Source: Acidobacteriota bacterium (GTDB lineage Bacteria; Acidobacteriota; Thermoanaerobaculia; Multivoradales; J023). Taken from it: a DNA stretch of 64,000 bases. This document shows, in pieces, positions 18,308 through 26,913 of this stretch. Numbering within the stretch: the stretch's first letter is position 1; every line of letters begins with the position of its first letter. The notes under the pieces are model-generated. The model worked only from the letters and a program-made list of their open reading frames with translations, ran no database searches and had not been told where the DNA came from. The stretch spans positions 33,649-97,648 of the forward strand of contig JAJCXR010000020.1 of assembly GCA_029263315.1 (NCBI GenBank), in the 5' to 3' direction. Made by a program: the position numbers and the translations under genes.

Positions 18308-18520
18308 ATGGCTCCTCAGCTTGGCGATTCGGCGACGGCCCTGAAGGTCGCAATAGACTTGAGCCAAGACGATTGGTTAAACTGCCTGAAGGTGATCCAG
18401 AGGCAGTCTGCGTATCGAAAACTGAGGCTCGGACTCGAATTCGACGGCACCATGGCGAAGCGATGGCTGGAATCTGGTGAGCACATCGATCAACACAACT
18501 GGGTTAAGGAAACCGAATGA
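18308..18520 (+). CDS. Small hypothetical protein, translationally coupled
   Basis: 70 residues. The stop overlaps the next start in an ATGA (18517-18520), which suggests translational coupling with the excalibur protein. The sequence (SQDDWLNCLKVIQRQSAYRKL..) is unremarkable and could also be the 3' part of a longer broken gene. No domain recognised and no strong ribosome-binding site. Confidence 0.35.
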   Translation: MAPQLGDSATALKVAIDLSQDDWLNCLKVIQRQSAYRKLRLGLEFDGTMAKRWLESGEHIDQHNWVKETE

Positions 18521-18774
18521 AAAAGCTCCTCTTAGTAGCTGCTGTAGTTGCCCTGGGTTGGTATGGAAATCAGTTTTTCAAGAACCCCCAAGCTGTGCAG
18601 TCGGCGGACCCGTTCATGGAGACCGAAGTCAGCAACTTCAGATGCGACGGCAGGGAACACTGCTCAGAAATGTCTTCCTGTGAGGAAGCCACATTTTTCA
18701 TCAGAAATTGTCCGAACACAAAGATGGATGGCGACCGCGACGGGGTCCCCTGCGAGAACCAGTGGTGTAGATAG
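18517..18774 (+). CDS. Excalibur calcium-binding domain protein
   Basis: 85 residues. An N-terminal hydrophobic signal or anchor (LLLVAAVVALGWYGNQFF) precedes a C-terminal excalibur motif: FRCDGREHCSEMSSCEEA, then C-P and the calcium-loop-like DGDRDGVPCENQWC. The six conserved cysteines and the Asp-rich DxDxDG loop are all present. Such proteins are small, exported or anchored, and sometimes associated with nuclease domains, which is not the case here. Its start overlaps the stop of the preceding small frame by 4 nt. Confidence 0.78.
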   Translation: MKKLLLVAAVVALGWYGNQFFKNPQAVQSADPFMETEVSNFRCDGREHCSEMSSCEEATFFIRNCPNTKMDGDRDGVPCENQWCR

Positions 18775-18862
18775 TGCCAGCCCCCACACCCGACGTAAAA
18801 TCTATTGCTGTCAGCCAATATGGCTGGAACCTCAGCCCAAGCTAGAAAAGGAGAACGAGCTT

Positions 18863-19635
18863 ATGAACTTTTCGCGAGCAGCGTTGTGGGTGGCGATCCC
18901 ACTGTCTGTCATAGCGCCCAGCGTCTGGGCTGGAGAGCTCGTGCCGTTCTATTCGAATGTGTCCAAGCCCGTGTTCCAGGAGTGGCAGCAAGAGCTGAGG
19001 GACGACAGGGTCCTCTAGTCGTTGGCGGAGTACTTGAACGACAACGTGATCCTGCCGACGGACGTGACCATCACCGTGGCGGAGGGCGATACCGAGAACG
19101 CCTTCTACAACCCGAGCTAACAGGCGATCATCATTTGCTGGGAGCTGATCGCCGATTTCTATCAGGGTGCCCTCGAGTTGGGTTGGTCAGAGGAGCAAGG
19201 CAGAGAAGGGGGCGGAGAATGCGACGGCCTTCTTTTTTCTATCATGAGCTTGGCCACGCCTTGATTCATGTCCTCGACCTTCCGACGACGGGTCGCCAGG
19301 AGTATGCCGTAGATCAGCTTTCGACCTACGTGCTGGCCTACGAATCCGAGGCCGGCGACTCCCCGACTCTCGATGCTGCGCTCGCCTTCCTCGCATGGGC
19401 TCAGGAGGCGAAAGTCGCGCAGGCGGACTCTCCGTACTGGGACGAGCACTCCCTGAACGAGCAGCGGTTCCTCAATCTCGTCTACTGGGTTTACGGGCAG
19501 GATCCCGAACGATTCCAACACCTCGTTCAGCAAGGGCATCTCCCTGAGTCTCGAGCCGTCCGTTGCCCGGGTGAATGGCAGCAGATCGACAAGAGCTGGA
19601 CAGTGTTGCTCGATCCCCACCTCACCGGACAGTGA
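18863..19635 (+). pseudogene. DUF4344-type putative metallopeptidase, broken
   Basis: Starts MNFSRAALWVAIPLSVIAPSVWAGELVPFY (signal peptide). The frame is stopped by TAG at 19016-19018 and TAA at about 19117, both where homologous text would continue (LAEYLND and AIIICWELIADFYQGALELGWSEE). Two further one-base shifts lie near runs of G (about 19208) and T (about 19232). After them the family signature FFYHELGHALIHVLDLPTTGRQEYAVDQLS, with the HExxH zinc motif, is readable to the stop at 19635. Two in-frame stops plus two indels make sequencing error an unlikely full explanation. Confidence 0.75.
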
Positions 19636-19750
19636 AACTGTCATCACCCTAGTCGGATCGCAGAGGTTGGCTCGCCGTGGGCCACCGATCCCTTGGGGAA
19701 CGCTGGACGCGCCTCGTGCGGCCGGAGGACCGTGCTAATATTTCGTTCCA

Positions 19751-21643
19751 GTGAACCCACGACTCATTGTCATTGGAGGCCCCCTCGAGGGCCAGACCAT
19801 CCTGCTTTGCGGTGAGCGCCTCACTATCGGCCGCCGGGTCGACAACGACCTCCAGTTGGCGAGCCTCGAGGTGTCGCGCCATCACTGCAAGTTGCGTCGC
19901 GACGAGGACGGCCACTTCAGCGTCGTGGACCTCGAAAGTCGCCACGGGGTCTTCGTGAACAACCGGCCAGTGCGCACCCGTCGCCTCGCCCACAGCGACC
20001 TCTTGACGATCGGCACCAGTGTGCTGCTTTTCCTCCTCGATGACTCCTCCGCCTCGGCTGCCGCGCCGCCGAGCCTCCCCACTCCTTCTTTCGTCGCCGG
20101 CAGCACGGTGGCGATGAAGCCCTCCGAGATTCTCTACTTCGACCGCGACCGTCTCGACGCGTCCCTGCCCGCCAAGGCCCGCATTGCCCGCGACCTCCAC
20201 ACCCTGCTGCGCGCCAGCACCGCCCTCCAGGGTCCGAGAACCCTGGAGCAAGTCGCCGAGCATCTGCTGACCCACGCCCTCGAAGCGCTGCCCGCCGAAC
20301 GGCTTGCTGTGCTCTGGCACGAAGTCGGTGTCGAAGAAATGAGAATCCTCGCCGGGCGCACCCGGAACGGCGCGGAAAGCATCGCCAACCATCAGTTGCT
20401 GAGCGCCTCCGTGCTCGAGCAAGTGTCGCGCGAGAAGGTGGGGCTCTTCTGTGAAGGGGCGCCGGGCACCAACCTCTCCACCCCTGATGTGTCGTCGCTA
20501 ATGTGTGTCCCCTTGCTCGACCACGACGGCACCGTGCTCGGCGTGGTCTATGGCGATAGCCGGACGGCGGGCGCCTTTGACAAGCAGCACCTCGAGCTGC
20601 TCGGTGGCCTCGCCGGCGTCGCCTCCCTGGCGCTCCAGAATGCCCTCCACCTGCACTGGCTCGAAGGCGAAAACCGTCGGCTCCGCGAGGACCAGCTGGA
20701 GCACGACATGGTGGGGGAAAGCGCTCCCATGCGGCGACTCCTCCACCTCATCAGCCGCGTGGCCCAGGCCGAGTCCACGGTGCTGATCCGCGGCGAAAGT
20801 GGCACCGGCAAGGAATTGGTGGCCCAGGCCATCCACCGCTCCAGCCCGCGAGCCGAGAAGGCCTTCGTGGCCGTCAATTGCGCTACTCTCTCGGAGACCC
20901 TGCTCGAAAGTGAGCTCTTCGGACATGAGAAGGGCGCCTTCACCGGCGCCGTCGAGCGCAAGATCGGCAAGCTCGACGCCGCCCAGGGGGGCACCCTCTT
21001 TCTCGACGAAGTGGGGGAGATTCCCCCCACCCTCCAAGCCAGGCTGCTGCGGGTGCTCCAGGAGCGGGAATTCCAACGGGTGGGCGGCACCCGATCGATC
21101 CGCGCCGATGTGCGGGTGGTGGCGGCCACCAACCGCGACTTGGAAGCGGCCATCCGTGGCGGCAGCTTGCGCCAAGATCTCTACTACCGTCTGAGAGTCA
21201 TCACCCTGGAGACTCCACCGTTGCGCACCCGACGCGACGACATCCCCCTTCTCGCCAGCCATTTCGTGGCCGTCCACAGCCGACGCCTGGGTCGGCGCGG
21301 GGTGGCGGTTTGCCAGGCGGCCCGGCGGTGCCTCATGGCCTATCCCTGGCCCGGCAACGTGCGTGAGCTCGGCAACGCCATCGAACGAGCGCTGGTGCTC
21401 GGTGAAACCGATGTTATCCAACCGGAGGATCTGCCCGATGAGGTGCTCGAAGGAGCAGAGGGCAATAGTCTACCGAGCGACTTCCAGGCCGCCCTCGTGG
21501 CGTACAAGAAGAAACTGGTTCTCGATGCCTGGCAAACATCCGGCAACGATTACGGCGCCACCGCCGATCTCCTCGGCATCCATGTCAACTCGCTGCACCG
21601 CATGATCAGCCGCCTCGGCATCCGAGACCGGCTCGAGGCCTGA
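19751..21643 (+). CDS. FHA-GAF-sigma54-interacting transcriptional activator
   Basis: 630 residues, GTG start. An FHA phosphothreonine-binding domain (about 1-105; LTIGRRVDNDLQL, SRHHCKLR, SRHGVFVNN) is followed by a GAF sensor (about 145-315). An AAA+ sigma54-activation domain follows (about 325-560; Walker A GESGTGKE near 348, GAFTGA near 397, GGTLFLDEVGEI), then a Fis-type HTH (NDYGATADLLGIHVNSLHRMI). FHA fusion suggests control by Ser/Thr phosphorylation, and the very next gene encodes a receptor with two Ser/Thr kinase domains, a natural partner. It would activate sigma54 promoters; I did not find a convincing -24/-12 site nearby. Confidence 0.9.
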   Translation: MNPRLIVIGGPLEGQTILLCGERLTIGRRVDNDLQLASLEVSRHHCKLRRDEDGHFSVVDLESRHGVFVNNRPVRTRRLAHSDLLTIGTSVLLFLLDDSSASAAAPPSLPTPSFVAGSTVAMKPSEILYFDRDRLDASLPAKARIARDLHTLLRASTALQGPRTLEQVAEHLLTHALEALPAERLAVLWHEVGVEEMRILAGRTRNGAESIANHQLLSASVLEQVSREKVGLFCEGAPGTNLSTPDVSSLMCVPLLDHDGTVLGVVYGDSRTAGAFDKQHLELLGGLAGVASLALQNALHLHWLEGENRRLREDQLEHDMVGESAPMRRLLHLISRVAQAESTVLIRGESGTGKELVAQAIHRSSPRAEKAFVAVNCATLSETLLESELFGHEKGAFTGAVERKIGKLDAAQGGTLFLDEVGEIPPTLQARLLRVLQEREFQRVGGTRSIRADVRVVAATNRDLEAAIRGGSLRQDLYYRLRVITLETPPLRTRRDDIPLLASHFVAVHSRRLGRRGVAVCQAARRCLMAYPWPGNVRELGNAIERALVLGETDVIQPEDLPDEVLEGAEGNSLPSDFQAALVAYKKKLVLDAWQTSGNDYGATADLLGIHVNSLHRMISRLGIRDRLEA

Positions 21644-21845
21644 TGGTCGGAAGATCGAAAAAAAGTGGACTCATTTCCAAAGCTCTTGCGCGTCTCTGCT
21701 CGTGACAACCCTTCAACGCCTTGGAAACCCTTGGCACGCTGCCATCTGATGTTGCGTTGGAATCGACAGTGAGCCTTGTTCCGAACCGCGAGGTTCGAAA
21801 CCGAAGGGCGCTCGACGAGCACCACCGGAAGGGAGGGAGCGCTGC

Positions 21846-24800
21846 ATGCAAGCCGCCATCAAAGAACACCGGGGCCCTAGAGCTGCGAACGCCCGCCCCA
21901 TGATCACCGATGGCCAAGGTTCAGAGGAGATGATCGGCGACTACCGCATCGAGTCGGCCCTGGGCCAGGGGGGCATGGGCGAAGTTTTCCTCGCCTGGGA
22001 CGAGCGCCTGCACCGCCATGTCGCCATCAAGCGCATCCGCACCGACTTGCCGGTGGACGAACACCACCGTACTCGCTTTCGGCGCGAGGCCCGGGCGGCG
22101 GCACGCCTGAGCCATCCGGCGATCGTCCAGATCTTCGACATTCTCGAGACCGTTGAAGGTGACTGCATCGTCATGGAGCAGGTCGACGGACACAGCCTGG
22201 CCGAGGCCATCGCCCGCCGCGAGGTCGACCTCGAAAGCGCCCTGCGCTTGGCTTGCGAAATCGCCGATGGCCTGGCGGAAGCTCACACCAAGGGCTTGGT
22301 GCACCGCGATTTGAAGCCCGAGAACGTCATGGTGACCGCGGCGGGCCACGCCAAGATTCTCGACTTCGGGCTCGCCCGCATGCTGTGGGCCGAGCCTGCC
22401 GAGGGCAGCGACGAGCCTTTCGAGGTTTCGGCGGCGCTCACCGAAGCCGGCGCCCTGGTGGGCACCGTGCACGCCATGTCCCCCGAGCAGGCCAGCGGCC
22501 GCCCGGTGGACCACCGCTCCGATCTCTTCGCCCTCGGTGGCCTGCTCTACGAAATGCTCGCCGGCCGCGCCCCCTTCCGCGGCATCAACTGGCTCGACAC
22601 CCTGCGGCGGGTGACCAGCGAAGAGCCGGAGCCGCTGCGGGCGGTCTGCCCCGCCCTGCCCCGGGAGCTCGAAGAGCTGGTCACAGGGCTGCTGGCCAAG
22701 GATCCCGAAAAGCGGCCACAGAACGCCCGCCTGGTGGCCGACACCCTCGAACGTTTGCGCGCTGTGTTGACGACCGCAGGGGAGGCGGCCGCAGGGGACG
22801 TCGCCATCGCTCCGGGAGCTGTTGTCGCTGCGTCTTCCCGCGGCCTGACGCCAGCCCCTTCTCCGGCCCCCGCCGTTGCGGACGACCTGCCCACCGGCGA
22901 GTGGCCGGCCCTGCGGCTGGCGTCACCGGCGGCTGATCAGCCAACACCCAGCTCAGGCGCCGCCCCCGAGCCCAGCTCGGTGCTGCGAATTCTGGTGCTC
23001 ACCGAGCTGATCGGCGAGGTGCGAAAGCTGGGGGCCCTCGACGACTCCCACCGCTTCGAAGTCTCGACCCGCCACGATCGCGCCGCCCGCGACTTGCTGG
23101 CCCGCTTCGACGGCTTCGAGGTCGACAACGCGGGGGGCTTCTTCCTCCTCTTCGAACGTCCCGACGACGCGGTGGGCTATGCCCTCGCCTACCACCAGAC
23201 CCTGGAGCGGCTGACACAGGAGCGGCAGACACAGGAGCTCGGGATCGAGCTCCGGGCTCGGGTGGGCATCCATCTAGGCCAGGTGCTGGTGCGCCACAAC
23301 ACGCCGCAAGACATCTCCCGAGGTGCCAAAGCGATGGAGGTGGAAGGCTTGGCCCGGGCCACGGCGGCCCAGGTGCTCGCCCTCGCCAGCGGCCGACAGA
23401 TCTTCCTCACCCGCGGTGTGTTCGACCTGGCACGGCGGGCGGCGATGTCCGGAGATCTGGCCGACGAGCAGCTCCGTTGGCTGGCCCATGGCACCTATCT
23501 GGTGGAAGGTGCGGACGAGCCCCTCGAGGTCTTCGAGGTGGGGGTGCGAGGGTTCGCCCCCTTGCGCGAGCCCGCGGACTCGGATCAGGTCAAGAGAGTG
23601 GTGGCCCTCGGCGACGAGCTGACCCTCGGCTGGCGTCCCGCGGCGGGGCAGGCCATTGCCCGGCGGCCCAACTGGACCCTGACGGAACGGTTGGGGGAAG
23701 GCGGTTTCGGCGAGGTGTGGTTGGCGCGTCACAAGTCGGGCGAGCGGCGGGTCTTCAAGTTCTGCTTCGAGGCTGCCCGACTGCGCGCCCTGAAGCGCGA
23801 GGTGACCCTCTTCCGGCTGCTCAAAGACGCCTTGGGCCACCGCGACGACATCGCCCGCATCCTCGACTGGCACTTCGACGACGCCCCCTACTTCGTGGAA
23901 TCGGAGTACACCGAGGGCGGCAATCTGGCGGAGTGGTTCGAGGAGCACGGCGACACACCGGTCGCCACCCGGCTGGACCTCGTGGCGGAGATCGCGGAGG
24001 CCCTCGGAGCGGCCCATTCGGTGGGAATTCTGCACAAGGATGTGAAACCGGAAAACGTCCTCATCACCCAAGACCGCGACGGGCGTCCGCGGGCCCGGCT
24101 CACCGATTTCGGCATCGGCCTGCTCACCGAACGCCAGCGGCTCGCGGCGCCGGGATTCACCGCCTTGGGCTTCACCCAGACGGCGACCCCCACCGAGTCT
24201 TCCGGTTCGGGAACCTTGGGCTATCTGGCGCCGGAATTGATGGAAGGCAAAGCCGCCACCGTCCAGGCCGACGTCTACTCCCTCGGCGTGCTGCTCTACC
24301 AATGGGTGGTGGGCGATTTCTCCCGCACCCTAGCGCCAGGCTGGCGGCGGGACGTCGACGACGACCTGCTGGCCGACGACATCGGCACCTTCGTCGACGG
24401 GCGGCCGGAGCGGCGTCCGGCCAGTGCGCTGGAAGTGGCGGAGCGGCTGCGGAGTCTAGAGCAGCGGCGCCGAGCACAGACCGAGGCGAAAGCGCAAAGA
24501 CTCGCCTTCGAAGAGTCACAACGGCGACGTCGGGTGGCGACCTGGGTGGCCTCGGTGGCTCTCCTCGTGTTGGTGGTGGTCGCGTTCATGGGAGTTCGGG
24601 AGAACCGCGCACGGCGGGACGCGGAGGCCGCTGGCGAGCGGGCCACCGCACGACAGGGGCAAGCGGAGAGCTTGATCGGATTCATGCTGGGTGATCTGCG
24701 CGAGAAACTGTCCTCTGCGGAGCGCCTGGAGATTCTCGACGAGGTCGGGGACAAGGCCCTCGAATACTTTGCGGCGGTACCGCTCGAGGAGCTCTCCGAC

Positions 24801-26084
24801 GATGAGCTGGCCCGACGTTCCCAGGCCCTTTACCAGATCGGCGATGTGCGTATTCGGCAAGGACGCCTGGCGCAGGCGACGGCACCCATGCAAGAGTCAC
24901 TGGACTTGGCCCGGGAGTTGGCCAAGAGGTATCCAGAGGACGGGAATCGGTTGTTCGAGCTGGGGCAGAGCCTTTTCTGGATGGGCTATGTCCACTGGAA
25001 ATCGGGCGATCTGGAGCAGGCGCTGTTGCCCTTCGAGCGCTATCTGGAGATCTCAGAACGGCTGGTGCAACTCGAACCGAGCCGTCTCGACTGGCGGCTC
25101 GAGCTCTCCTATGCCCATACCAATATCGGCTCCATCCAAGAAGCTCGGGGAACGCTCCAGGCCGCCCTCGACAACTTCCAGAGGGCGCTGGCCCTCAACC
25201 GAGATCTTTCGGCACGCGAACCGGACAACAACCAGTGGCAGATGGACCTCGCCTCTCAGCACAACAAGATCGGCGTCATTGAGCAGAAGCTGGGCAATAT
25301 CAAGTCAGCGCATCTCCATTTCAAAGAGAACCTGGAGATCTATCAGAACCTGGCGAGCCGAGACCCAGAGAACGCCCGCTTCAAACACCATCTCGCTATC
25401 GCCCACATCTACGAAGGCGGTCTGCTGTCTCTTCTTCAGGAATGGCCGCTGGCCCTAGAGCATTTCCTCACATCCCGCGCCATCGCCGAAGACCTCACAT
25501 CCTTCGACCCGGCCAACACCGAATGGCAGAGCAGTCTCGGCACAGCCTGCTGGCGGGCGGGTACTGCCTTTCATGCCCTCGGCAGAACGCTGGAGGCTGT
25601 CGACGCTTGGCAGCGGCAACAAGAGATCTTCGAAGAGTTGCTGCTCATCGATTCCAAGAACCCGGAATGGCAACGGCGCCTAGCGGCCGCGCGCTACCAT
25701 ATGGCGTGGTTGCAGGCAGAGGAAGGACGGTCCACGGCTCGAGCTCAGACCTTGCACGTGGTCCAGTCGTTGGTACCCTTGGTCGAAGCGAACCCCGCAG
25801 ATCTCTGGGCTCGACGCTGGCTGGCGGAGAGTTACCTGTTGCTGGCTAGCCTCGAAGCCGCACAGGGCGCCCAGAAAACGGCAAAGATCGCCCGCCAAAT
25901 GGCCCTCGAGACCATCGCTCCGATGGGTCCTTCGAAGGATCCGGAGCGGCTGTCCCTCCAGGCAAAGGTTCTTCTCTATCTTGGCAGAATTCGAGATGCG
26001 GAAGCGGTTCTCGAAGAGCTACGCCCCCTCGTCCCCCTCGACCCACGACTCCAAACACTCTGCGAAGAGCTCGGTTTGGGCTAG
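21846..26084 (+). CDS. Double Ser/Thr kinase with cyclase-like domain, TM helix and TPR tail
   Basis: 1412 residues; GGGAGG stands about 10 nt before the ATG. Kinase 1 spans about 30-295 (GQGGMGEVF, catalytic HRDLKPEN with Asp155, DFGLA, MSPEQASG). Residues about 378-570 resemble a class III nucleotide cyclase fold (RILVLTELIGEVRKL, RFDGFEVDNAGGFFLLFE, RARVGIHLGQ) but lack clear metal and purine residues, so it is probably a binding domain. Kinase 2 spans about 610-870 (GEGGFGEVW, HKDVKPEN with Asp732, DFGIGLL). One TM helix lies at about 897-918 and a run of TPR-like repeats follows to the end. The kinases are cytosolic and the TPRs on the far side. The FHA-sigma54 regulator directly upstream is the likely target. 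Confidence 0.88.
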   Translation: MQAAIKEHRGPRAANARPMITDGQGSEEMIGDYRIESALGQGGMGEVFLAWDERLHRHVAIKRIRTDLPVDEHHRTRFRREARAAARLSHPAIVQIFDILETVEGDCIVMEQVDGHSLAEAIARREVDLESALRLACEIADGLAEAHTKGLVHRDLKPENVMVTAAGHAKILDFGLARMLWAEPAEGSDEPFEVSAALTEAGALVGTVHAMSPEQASGRPVDHRSDLFALGGLLYEMLAGRAPFRGINWLDTLRRVTSEEPEPLRAVCPALPRELEELVTGLLAKDPEKRPQNARLVADTLERLRAVLTTAGEAAAGDVAIAPGAVVAASSRGLTPAPSPAPAVADDLPTGEWPALRLASPAADQPTPSSGAAPEPSSVLRILVLTELIGEVRKLGALDDSHRFEVSTRHDRAARDLLARFDGFEVDNAGGFFLLFERPDDAVGYALAYHQTLERLTQERQTQELGIELRARVGIHLGQVLVRHNTPQDISRGAKAMEVEGLARATAAQVLALASGRQIFLTRGVFDLARRAAMSGDLADEQLRWLAHGTYLVEGADEPLEVFEVGVRGFAPLREPADSDQVKRVVALGDELTLGWRPAAGQAIARRPNWTLTERLGEGGFGEVWLARHKSGERRVFKFCFEAARLRALKREVTLFRLLKDALGHRDDIARILDWHFDDAPYFVESEYTEGGNLAEWFEEHGDTPVATRLDLVAEIAEALGAAHSVGILHKDVKPENVLITQDRDGRPRARLTDFGIGLLTERQRLAAPGFTALGFTQTATPTESSGSGTLGYLAPELMEGKAATVQADVYSLGVLLYQWVVGDFSRTLAPGWRRDVDDDLLADDIGTFVDGRPERRPASALEVAERLRSLEQRRRAQTEAKAQRLAFEESQRRRRVATWVASVALLVLVVVAFMGVRENRARRDAEAAGERATARQGQAESLIGFMLGDLREKLSSAERLEILDEVGDKALEYFAAVPLEELSDDELARRSQALYQIGDVRIRQGRLAQATAPMQESLDLARELAKRYPEDGNRLFELGQSLFWMGYVHWKSGDLEQALLPFERYLEISERLVQLEPSRLDWRLELSYAHTNIGSIQEARGTLQAALDNFQRALALNRDLSAREPDNNQWQMDLASQHNKIGVIEQKLGNIKSAHLHFKENLEIYQNLASRDPENARFKHHLAIAHIYEGGLLSLLQEWPLALEHFLTSRAIAEDLTSFDPANTEWQSSLGTACWRAGTAFHALGRTLEAVDAWQRQQEIFEELLLIDSKNPEWQRRLAAARYHMAWLQAEEGRSTARAQTLHVVQSLVPLVEANPADLWARRWLAESYLLLASLEAAQGAQKTAKIARQMALETIAPMGPSKDPERLSLQAKVLLYLGRIRDAEAVLEELRPLVPLDPRLQTLCEELGLG

Positions 26085-26112
26085 GATGCCCGAGCTGAAC
26101 AGGGAGACAGAA

Positions 26113-26598
26113 ATGCAAGTACCCGAACCACGGTTCTTCGAGAGCACCATCGCAACGGTCACCGTGCGCGACAACAAAGTGGTTTTCGGCAGCGGTTTCA
26201 GAAACATAGACTCAGATGGCTCGATCACCGTTGCCGCCGGAACATCACTCCATCTCACCGTCGCCTCGACCTACTCTCTTGCCGGTATCAAGTTCCATGA
26301 CCATGGACCCTTGCCCGTTGTTCAGACAAATCTGCCAAGGATCCCGCCCTTTGCCAATACTCTCGGAAAGGCCGAGCTCTTCGACTCTTGCCTCCTGGTG
26401 ATCCGGACAGGGCTCCCCAACGTTCTCCAACTCATCGACAACAACGTCTTCTCCAGGCGGTATTTCTACAGCCTCGGCGTCATTCTCGACAACGGCAGGG
26501 CCCTCTGGTCAGATCCAGCCATCTACAACATGGGTGGTGGCCCGCTGCCACCATCGAATCATCGGACCAACGCTCACCCGAGCTTTCGAACCCACTGA
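26113..26598 (+). CDS. Hypothetical beta-rich protein
   Basis: 161 residues from the ATG at 26113, with AGGGAG about 8 nt upstream; an ATG at 26086 is the alternative and would start 2 nt after the kinase stop. It is predominantly beta (STIATVTVRDNKVVFGSGF, SLHLTVASTYSLAGIKFHDHG). No signal peptide, membrane segment or known domain. It follows the receptor kinase closely and precedes another small beta protein and a glycosyltransferase fusion on the same strand, so the four may form one transcript. Confidence 0.6.
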   Translation: MQVPEPRFFESTIATVTVRDNKVVFGSGFRNIDSDGSITVAAGTSLHLTVASTYSLAGIKFHDHGPLPVVQTNLPRIPPFANTLGKAELFDSCLLVIRTGLPNVLQLIDNNVFSRRYFYSLGVILDNGRALWSDPAIYNMGGGPLPPSNHRTNAHPSFRTH

Positions 26599-26622
26599 CC
26601 AGAAAACCGAAAGGTGTCTCAG

Positions 26623-26913
26623 ATGAAAATCGTCAATGGCGGAAAAGCCTCTCTTTACTTCACCTTCTCTGGAATTACTGGCGGCGTAGCGTACATCTCT
26701 GGGCACTCCTCCGGAACGATCTCTGGTGTCTCTGGGACCATAGAGGTTTTTCTTAGCACGGATTCCGACAGAGAAGGTTTCAATGTTGGCACCTTCAGCG
26801 GAGTGACGAGCGACTCGATTCTTGCCGGGGGTTGGAACGTCCTGACGCCTACACCCGGGCTCGTGACGCCCAAGCCTGAAGCATTGGATGAGAAGGGGCC
26901 AACGGACGAATGA
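26623..26913 (+). CDS. Small hypothetical Gly/Ser-rich beta protein
   Basis: 96 residues from the ATG at 26623 (AAAGG about 9 nt upstream); a GTG at 26614 is possible. Short beta-like strands rich in Gly, Ser and Thr (YFTFSGITGGVAYISGHSSG) and a Pro/Glu tail. Its stop overlaps the start of the glycosyltransferase gene in an ATGA, indicating coupling. No recognised domain. Confidence 0.55.
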   Translation: MKIVNGGKASLYFTFSGITGGVAYISGHSSGTISGVSGTIEVFLSTDSDREGFNVGTFSGVTSDSILAGGWNVLTPTPGLVTPKPEALDEKGPTDE

